NCBI GenBank assembly: GCA_017412645.1
Contig: JAFPWX010000025.1
Span: 1-56,896 of the forward strand
Source of the DNA: Bacteroidales bacterium
GTDB lineage: Bacteria; Bacteroidota; Bacteroidia; Bacteroidales; UBA932
DNA length: 56,896 nt
Reading direction: 5' to 3'
Part shown: positions 51,939-56,896 of the stretch, one piece after another
How positions within the stretch are numbered: the first letter of the stretch is position 1
Layout: each line of letters opens with the position of its first letter
Notes under the pieces: generated by a model
Told to the model about the DNA's origin: nothing
Seen by the model: only the letters and a program-made list of their open reading frames with translations
Databases searched by the model: none
Translations under genes and position numbers: made by a program

Positions 51939-52513
51939 AACTTACAAATGTAAGGAATTTTCCCGATAATCCATCCAAATAGCAGGCCAACCGCCGTGCC
52001 GACAAGCACGTCTCCAAGGAAATGCTTTCCTACAAAAATGCGGCTTATGCCGACCAGGGCAGCCCAGCCGAAAAGCAGCCACGTCATTCCCCGGTAGTTC
52101 CGGCTCTTGTCGGCCCCCCTGAAACCCAAAAGCACACATGCCGCCACTCCGAAACTGTTGGCAGCGTGGGCGGAGAAGAAACCGTAGAAGTTGCCTCTCC
52201 CCTCCAGCCTGTGCAGACCGCCTGCCACCATCCAATTGTCCCAGACAGGACGGAGACGCGCGACAGAGTCCTTGATAAGGTTTGAGAACTGGTCACATGC
52301 CAGCACGGTAAGCGCCACGGAAAGCAACACTACCAGGGCCTTTTTCCAGCCGGCTCGAACAAAGAGCAGGACCGCCAGCACCGCATACATTATGTACCAG
52401 ACCTTCTTGTCGGAAAACAGTATCCACACCGCATCCGTGAAAGGGCAGTGCAGGGAGTTCAGAGCCAGCGTGAGATGCTGGTCCAGATGATGGAGCCACA
52501 TTACGAAGTTCAT
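51923..52513 (-). CDS. PAP2-family membrane phosphatase
   Basis: 196 residues and about five or six membrane helices. The acid phosphatase motifs are KDSVARLRP, FFSAHAAN (in place of PSGH) and SRIFVGKHFLGD, which contain the catalytic His residues. Enzymes of this type remove phosphate from undecaprenyl diphosphate, lipid A or phosphatidic acid in the periplasm; which one applies here is open. It overlaps obgE by 4 bp and parA by 16 bp. Confidence 0.93.
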   Translation of the reverse strand: MNFVMWLHHLDQHLTLALNSLHCPFTDAVWILFSDKKVWYIMYAVLAVLLFVRAGWKKALVVLLSVALTVLACDQFSNLIKDSVARLRPVWDNWMVAGGLHRLEGRGNFYGFFSAHAANSFGVAACVLLGFRGADKSRNYRGMTWLLFGWAALVGISRIFVGKHFLGDVLVGTAVGLLFGWIIGKIPYICKLWEKL

Positions 52514-53514
52514 GCGTGCAGGGCTTTCCAGAGCATGTCGATGAGTTCCTTTAGACCCTCCTGGGTGAAACTCGAGATGAAAACGTGCGGGATATCCTTC
52601 GGGAGGGTTGGTTCTATTTCCGCCTCGAGGTCCTTATCGAGCATATCGCACTTTGTCACCGCCAGCACCTTGTCTTTCACGAGCAGCTCCGGATTGTACT
52701 GACGGAGCTCTTCCAGAAGGGTGTTGTAGCCGGCTGCTATGTCGTCTTCTTCGGCCGAGACCATGAAGAGAAGCACAGAGTTGCGTTCGATGTGACGCAG
52801 GAACCTTATTCCTATTCCCCGGCCCTCGTGGGCGCCTTCGATGATACCGGGGATGTCCGCAATCACAAACGATTTGTCGTCGTAATAGCTCACGATTCCG
52901 AGGTTAGGCTCAAGGGTGGTAAAGGCGTAGGATGCAATTTTGGGTTTCGCGGCCGTGACAGTGGCCAGAAGGGTTGATTTGCCGGCGTTCGGGAAGCCCA
53001 CCAGGCCCACGTCGGCCAGAAGTTTCAGCTCCAGAACGAACCAGCCTTCCTCCCCTTCTTCGCCAGGCTGGGCGTAACGGGGAGTCTGGTTGGTGGCTGT
53101 CTTGAAATTGTTGTTGCCCAGACCTCCGCGGCCGCCCTTGCAGAGCACGAATACCTGGCCGGGATCCACAACTTCGCCTATCTGCTCCTCTGTACCGTCT
53201 TCTTCATTTATGCGTTTTACCACGGTTCCGGGCGGCACGTCCAGATAGATGTCCGCAGCGCTCTTGCCCGTCTGAAGGCCGCCCGATCCGGGTTCGCCGT
53301 CGTCGGCAATCACGTTCTTGCGGTATTTCAGGTGGATGAGCGTCCAGAACTGGGGGTTGGCACGCAGAATCACGCTGCCACCACGTCCTCCGTCTCCGCC
53401 GTCGGGACCGCCCTTATACTGGTATTTGGCATGATACAGGTGCGCACTCCCCGCCCCTCCGTGTCCGGAAACGCAGCGTATGCGCACGTAGTCTATGAAG
53501 TTGCTTTCGGCCAT
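52510..53514 (-). CDS. obgE: GTPase Obg
   Basis: 334 residues. The Gly-rich Obg fold fills residues 1-160 (GGPDGGDGGRGGSVI). The GTPase domain has GFPNAGKSTLL, DIPGIIEGAHEGRGIG and TKCDMLDK. The short C-terminus lacks the OCT domain, as in other Bacteroidota. Obg assists 50S ribosome assembly and responds to the nucleotide state of the cell. It begins 1 bp after the nitroreductase stop. Confidence 0.97.
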   Translation of the reverse strand: MAESNFIDYVRIRCVSGHGGAGSAHLYHAKYQYKGGPDGGDGGRGGSVILRANPQFWTLIHLKYRKNVIADDGEPGSGGLQTGKSAADIYLDVPPGTVVKRINEEDGTEEQIGEVVDPGQVFVLCKGGRGGLGNNNFKTATNQTPRYAQPGEEGEEGWFVLELKLLADVGLVGFPNAGKSTLLATVTAAKPKIASYAFTTLEPNLGIVSYYDDKSFVIADIPGIIEGAHEGRGIGIRFLRHIERNSVLLFMVSAEEDDIAAGYNTLLEELRQYNPELLVKDKVLAVTKCDMLDKDLEAEIEPTLPKDIPHVFISSFTQEGLKELIDMLWKALHA

Positions 53515-53515
53515 A

Positions 53516-54190
53516 CTATACTAAAATCTTTTCCAGCGGCAGTTTTGGCACATAATGTATCCCATCCTGCCTGTAATAATCCTGACTGCCTTCCGCCCGG
53601 GGCACCAGGAAGATACGCTCGACGCTCTTCCCCACGGCCAGAACCGCAAGAGGATAAAGCCCCTCCGTTCCGGGGAACGATAGCATCGCTTCCCGATTGA
53701 ACGCCCTTATCATGAGGCAGTTGAGCCCCATTTCCACGGCCTTCAGGCTCATGCTCTGAAGGGAGATGCCGAGGTCGATGTCAAGGCTGGCGTCTTCCGT
53801 ATGCGTGCCGTAGATGACGATGAATGCCTGCGGTTCGGTGCCGGGCAACGGCAGATCCGGACAGTCCTGCTGCGGTGCGGACGGATCTGCAGCGCGGCGC
53901 GCGCGGAAGAGCGCTCCCATCTTCACGGCGGCATTAATGCGCGCCGCACCCTCAGGATCGCAGATCAATTTGAAGCGAAGCGCCTGCTGGTTCTTGGAGG
54001 AGGCGATTTTTGTATTCACCTCCACGATGCGGCGAAGCTCCTCTTCGCTTACTGCCCTTCCATGAGAGAAGCCCCTGGTACTGCGGTTCCGGAGCAGCAG
54101 CGAGTCCAGCGACGGACCGCCCTTCCGCACAACCTTCTTCTCCGGCTGCCGGAATTCTTCGAAACGCTTCTCCAGGTAGTTGTCTGCCAT
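53516..54190 (-). CDS. Nitroreductase-family flavoprotein
   Basis: 224 residues. The FMN-binding opening LLRNRSTRGFSHGRAVSEEELRRI, the SSKNQQALRF segment and the later ISLQSMSLKAVEMGLNCLMI are the usual nitroreductase landmarks. The enzyme reduces small electrophiles with NAD(P)H; the physiological substrate is unknown. Its start overlaps the rfbB stop by one base. Confidence 0.9.
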   Translation of the reverse strand: MADNYLEKRFEEFRQPEKKVVRKGGPSLDSLLLRNRSTRGFSHGRAVSEEELRRIVEVNTKIASSKNQQALRFKLICDPEGAARINAAVKMGALFRARRAADPSAPQQDCPDLPLPGTEPQAFIVIYGTHTEDASLDIDLGISLQSMSLKAVEMGLNCLMIRAFNREAMLSFPGTEGLYPLAVLAVGKSVERIFLVPRAEGSQDYYRQDGIHYVPKLPLEKILV

Positions 54191-55323
54191 TATCTGCCTT
54201 TATACATGCTCTCGTAGTACTTCTGATAGTCGCCGGAGGTAACGTTGTCCAGCCAGGCCTGATTGTCCAGGTACCAGCGAACGGTGCGTTCTATTCCCTC
54301 CTCGAACTGAAGGCTGGGCTCCCATCCCAACTCGCGCTGGAGTTTGGAAGAGTCGATCGCGTAGCGGAGGTCGTGTCCGGCACGGTCCGTCACATAGGTG
54401 ATAAGGTCCATGTCAGCGCCTTCCGGCCTGCCGAGCAGACGGTCCACCGTATTGATAAGGACCTTGATGATGTCGATGTTTTTCCACTCGTTGAAACCGC
54501 CGATGTTGTAGGTCTCGGCAACCTTTCCATTATGGAAAATAATGTCGATGGCGCGGGCGTGGTCTTCCACGAAAAGCCAGTCGCGTACATTCTCGCCCTT
54601 TCCGTATACAGGCAGGGGCTTGCGGTGGCGGATGTTGTTTATGAAGAGCGGAATGAGCTTTTCCGGGAACTGGTACGGCCCGTAATTATTGGAACAGTTC
54701 GTTACGATGGTGGGCATGCCGAAGGTGTCGTGGAACGCACGCACGAAATGGTCCGAGCTGGCCTTGGCAGCGCTGTAGGGGCTGTGCGGCTGGTACTTCA
54801 AGTCTTCGGTGAAGAACTTTTCACCGTATGCAAGATGGTGCGTGCCACTGCTCGCCTTTGTTATGAAGGGAGGCTCGATGCCCTCGGGGTGGGTCATTTC
54901 AAGGGCGCCGTACACTTCATCCGTAGAGATGTGATAGAAGCGTTTCCCCTCCCAATTGCCGTCCCAGGCAGCCTTGGCCGCCTGAAGCATGCTGAGAGTA
55001 CCCATCACATTGGTCTGTGCGAAGGTGAAGGGATCTTTGATGGAACGGTCTACGTGACTTTCGGCTGCGAGGTGGATGATGCCATCAACCTTCTCTTCCT
55101 GCATCAGCTTCAGCACCCCTTCGAAATCGCAGATATCCATCTTCACGAAACGGTAATTCGGCTTATCCTCAATGTCTTTGAGATTTGCCAGATTGCCGGC
55201 GTAGGTAAGCTTATCCAGGTTTATTATCCTGTATTCGGGGTACTTGTTCACAAAAAGCCTAACCACATGGCTCCCTATGAAACCGGCTCCGCCGGTGATG
55301 ATGATACTGCGCTTAAATTCCAT
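54190..55323 (-). CDS. rfbB: dTDP-glucose 4,6-dehydratase
   Basis: 377 residues from MEFKRSIIITGGAGFIGSH; a longer frame to 55533 crosses the promoter and is not used. The Rossmann loop GGAGFIGSH, ISTDEVYGAL (catalytic Thr-Asp-Glu) and YSAAKASSD (YxxxK) are all present. The enzyme converts dTDP-glucose to dTDP-4-keto-6-deoxyglucose on the way to rhamnose and other deoxysugars. The other rml genes are not in the window. It heads an eight-gene operon ending with mltD. Confidence 0.96.
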   Translation of the reverse strand: MEFKRSIIITGGAGFIGSHVVRLFVNKYPEYRIINLDKLTYAGNLANLKDIEDKPNYRFVKMDICDFEGVLKLMQEEKVDGIIHLAAESHVDRSIKDPFTFAQTNVMGTLSMLQAAKAAWDGNWEGKRFYHISTDEVYGALEMTHPEGIEPPFITKASSGTHHLAYGEKFFTEDLKYQPHSPYSAAKASSDHFVRAFHDTFGMPTIVTNCSNNYGPYQFPEKLIPLFINNIRHRKPLPVYGKGENVRDWLFVEDHARAIDIIFHNGKVAETYNIGGFNEWKNIDIIKVLINTVDRLLGRPEGADMDLITYVTDRAGHDLRYAIDSSKLQRELGWEPSLQFEEGIERTVRWYLDNQAWLDNVTSGDYQKYYESMYKGR

Positions 55324-55328
55324 AAGCG

Positions 55329-55359
55329 CAAAGATACATTTTTTTTGGAGGTCCTGCAA
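55329..55359 (-). promoter_or_regulatory. Promoter of the rfbB-mltD operon
   Basis: On the minus strand TTG (55357-55359), 20 nt, then TATCTTTG (55329-55336), only 5 nt before the rfbB ATG. The message should be leaderless or nearly so. Confidence 0.7.
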
Positions 55360-55558
55360 CGCCGACGGGAGTTCTTGCATCTTACTCTCGGAAAACAAAA
55401 AGAAACGAAATGAAAATCCGCAGATTCCACAAATTCTTATCGATGTTCTTCTGGGCAATGGTTTAGCCCCGAAAATATTGTTGGTTAGTTCATATAATAT
55501 TGGGTGACTGAAAGTTGAATGACTTTTGGTCATCCAATTATTTTATCCAATTTTTTCT

Positions 55559-55566
55559 TATATTTG
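55559..55566 (+). promoter_or_regulatory. -7 box of the plug-domain lipoprotein gene
   Basis: TATATTTG, 5 nt before the ATG at 55572. No -33 match is at the right distance. An imperfect inverted repeat, TTGGGTGAC (55500-55508) with GTCATCCAA (55530-55538), lies upstream and could be an operator. The rest of the 55360-55570 gap shows no gene. Confidence 0.5.
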
Positions 55567-55571
55567 GCATC

Positions 55572-56012
55572 ATGATGAAACGACTGATAATCACAATACT
55601 GGCCCTTCCATTTCTGGCTTCATGCGGCGTGTCATACCCTGTCCCCAAATCCGACGAAGATTTCAGCGACGGCTATGGCACAGTGAAGAAAAGCGAAGCT
55701 ACACTGTCCGTTTCCGCCATAGATGTGAACGATAAGGAAATCGCCAACTGCAACACTATCTACCAGTATCTTGCCGGCCGCCTGCCGGGCGTTCAACTCA
55801 CCGACGAGACCCACATCATCATCAGAGGCAAATCCACCATGCGCGCCGGCACCGATCCCCTCTTCGTGGTGGACGGAGTGGCGATGAACGACATCTCATT
55901 CCTCAATCCCAACGATGTGAAGCGCGTGGAGGTACTCAAAGACTCCGCCGCCGCCATCTACGGAATGCGCGGAGCAAACGGTGTGATAGTCATCACCACC
56001 AAGGCGAAATAG
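55572..56012 (+). CDS. Lipoprotein consisting of a TonB-receptor plug-like domain
   Basis: 146 residues with a type II signal ending at Cys18 (FLASC). Residues about 60-146 match the plug of SusC/RagA-type TonB-dependent receptors: IYQYLAGRLPGVQL, IIIRGKSTMRAGTDPLFVVDGV, VKRVEVLKDSAAAIYGMRGANGVIVITT. The frame then stops, with no beta-barrel. It is thus a free plug module tethered to the membrane rather than a receptor. Small proteins of this kind exist in Bacteroidales, but their role is unclear; it could be an independent adaptor or the end point of barrel loss. Confidence 0.88.
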   Translation: MMKRLIITILALPFLASCGVSYPVPKSDEDFSDGYGTVKKSEATLSVSAIDVNDKEIANCNTIYQYLAGRLPGVQLTDETHIIIRGKSTMRAGTDPLFVVDGVAMNDISFLNPNDVKRVEVLKDSAAAIYGMRGANGVIVITTKAK

Positions 56013-56021
56013 GGCCGGATA

Positions 56022-56609
56022 TTACTTTATCAGATTCAGGAATTCGTTCCTTGTACGGGAGCTGGTAAGAAAGACTCCCGAGAACGCTGACGTGGTGGTT
56101 ATGGCGTTGTCCTTTTCCACACCGCGAAGCTGCATGCAGGTGTGGCGGGCCTCTATGACCACTGCCACTCCCAGCGGATGAAGGGCTTCGTCTATACAAT
56201 CTCGGATTTGGACGGTAAGACGCTCCTGAACCTGAAGGCGACGGGCGTAGGTTTCTACCACCCGAGCGATTTTGCTGAGGCCGGTGATTTTACCGTCGGG
56301 GATATAGGCCACATGGCACTTGCCGATGAACGGAAGCATGTGATGTTCGCAGGTAGAATACAGGTCGATGTCTTTCACGAGCACCATTTGCCTGTACTTC
56401 TCTTCAAAGATTGCCTTCTGTATGATTTCTGTTCCACTCTCCGAGTATCCTTTAGTAAGGAACTGCAGGGACTTGGCAACTCTTTCCGGGGTTTTAAGAA
56501 GTCCTTCGCGGGAGGAATCTTCTCCCAATAAATCCAGTACTGCTCGCACGTGTTCCGCAATTTTCGCGGTTACCTGCGGATCGTATTCATCTTCTCTTGT
56601 GTAGGCCAT
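56022..56609 (-). CDS. folE: GTP cyclohydrolase I
   Basis: 195 residues. The zinc ligands are in [11 protein letters not shown] and [11 protein letters not shown], and [20 protein letters not shown] is the family core. The enzyme turns GTP into 7,8-dihydroneopterin triphosphate, the first step toward tetrahydrofolate. A TAAATTCG box (56617-56624, minus strand) is a weak -7 element. The gene is divergent from the small gene at 56682 and convergent with the plug lipoprotein. Confidence 0.97.
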   Translation of the reverse strand: MAYTREDEYDPQVTAKIAEHVRAVLDLLGEDSSREGLLKTPERVAKSLQFLTKGYSESGTEIIQKAIFEEKYRQMVLVKDIDLYSTCEHHMLPFIGKCHVAYIPDGKITGLSKIARVVETYARRLQVQERLTVQIRDCIDEALHPLGVAVVIEARHTCMQLRGVEKDNAITTTSAFSGVFLTSSRTRNEFLNLIK

Positions 56610-56632
56610 TTCACCGCGAATTTACGCATTAT

Positions 56633-56662
56633 TTTGCAATATTGAAAAATTGTATATCTTTG
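56633..56662 (+). promoter_or_regulatory. Promoter of the gene at 56682
   Basis: TTTG (56633-56636), 18 nt, then TATCTTTG (56655-56662), and a 19-nt leader. It shares the 72-bp gap with the folE control region. Confidence 0.65.
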
Positions 56663-56681
56663 CGGAAAATTTGAAGAGACT

Positions 56682-56896
56682 ATGTTTTGGACACTTGAAC
56701 TTGCCAGTTCCCTGGACGATGCTCCATGGCCGGCAACTAAGGAAGAGCTCATCGACTACGCGAACCGTTCCGGTGCGCCGGAAGAGGTGATTGAAAATCT
56801 TCAGGAACTCGAGGAAGACGGCGAAATATACGAAACCATAGAGGATATCTGGCCCGACTACCCCACCAAAGACGACTTCTTCTGGAATGAGGAGGA
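56682..56896 (+). CDS. Small conserved acidic protein (DUF2795-like), cut by the window end
   Basis: 71 codons are visible, without a stop. MFWTLELASSLDDAPWPATKEELIDYANRSG, in pieces, followed by EEVIENLQELEEDGEIYETIEDIWPDYP, is a short acidic protein conserved in Bacteroidota that resembles DUF2795. No function is established to my knowledge. Only a few residues are likely to be missing, since homologues of this type are about 73 residues long (from memory). Confidence 0.8.
   Translation, partial: MFWTLELASSLDDAPWPATKEELIDYANRSGAPEEVIENLQELEEDGEIYETIEDIWPDYPTKDDFFWNEE

Overview
The window reads as a chromosomal segment of a Bacteroidota bacterium, most likely a gut-type Bacteroidales with a fairly GC-rich genome. 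The evidence is the recurrent promoter format TTTG-N19-20-TAnnTTTG, many type II signal peptides, a DUF5683 protein, the compact Bacteroidales V-type ATPase cluster (E, DUF2764, A, B, D, I, K), a six-subunit Na+-NQR operon, and a small MKKIYQ-type peptide ahead of a large lipoprotein. Genus cannot be fixed from the sequence alone.

Layout. 1-5.7 kb: the end of pckA, then surface or secreted lipoproteins and a FnIII/NUC-type nuclease on the minus strand. 5.7-9.6 kb: an accessory island with a Fic AMPylase-type protein, an AbiEi/AbiEii toxin-antitoxin pair, a GC-rich highly structured non-coding element and a HicAB pair. 9.7-15.1 kb: recG, an S9 peptidase lipoprotein and a WYL regulator. 15.2-15.9 kb: a 50-codon ORF and a HicB-type antitoxin whose HicA partner looks deleted. 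16.0-18.5 kb: pcrA/uvrD. 18.5-19.0 kb: palindromic repeats. 19.0-24.7 kb: nqrABCDEF. 24.9-26.3 kb: a lipoprotein and a GNAT acetyltransferase. 26.3-32.2 kb: a five-gene minus-strand surface-glycan operon (glycosyltransferase, Stealth-LicD fusion, TagD-Gfo/Idh/MocA fusion, class V aminotransferase, LicD). 32.2-37.4 kb: uvrA, tRNA-Asp, and a P-type metal ATPase with a separate HMA metallochaperone-like protein. 37.5-41.0 kb: an E2-like acyltransferase, an acyl-CoA ligase and a DMT transporter. 41.1-48.2 kb: the V-type ATPase operon. 48.2-55.3 kb: a tightly packed eight-gene minus-strand operon, rfbB-nitroreductase-obgE-PAP2-parA-parB-DUF5683-mltD. 55.6-56.9 kb: a lipoprotein made only of a TonB-plug-like domain, folE, and the start of a small conserved protein.

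How the genes work together. Na+-NQR exports Na+, and the V-type c-subunit carries the residues expected of a Na+-binding ring, so the two complexes probably share a sodium circuit. The 26-32 kb operon has the parts for activating a small polyol or amino-alcohol phosphate as a CDP compound and placing it on a glycan by LicD chemistry, next to a Stealth-type sugar-1-phosphate transferase. Its two unusual fusions make it the best protein-level candidate for an undescribed pathway.

Non-coding structure is the other highlight. Two intergenic elements (631-716 and 2006-2095) have conserved single-stranded spacers but different stem sequences that keep their pairing, which is covariation inside one window. 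Simpler palindromes with a related GGCC-T5 core occur at 9.6 and 18.6-18.8 kb. A separate element of about 260 bp at 8466-8727 folds end to end. Several genes have their -7 box only 3-6 nt before the ATG, which points to leaderless transcripts.
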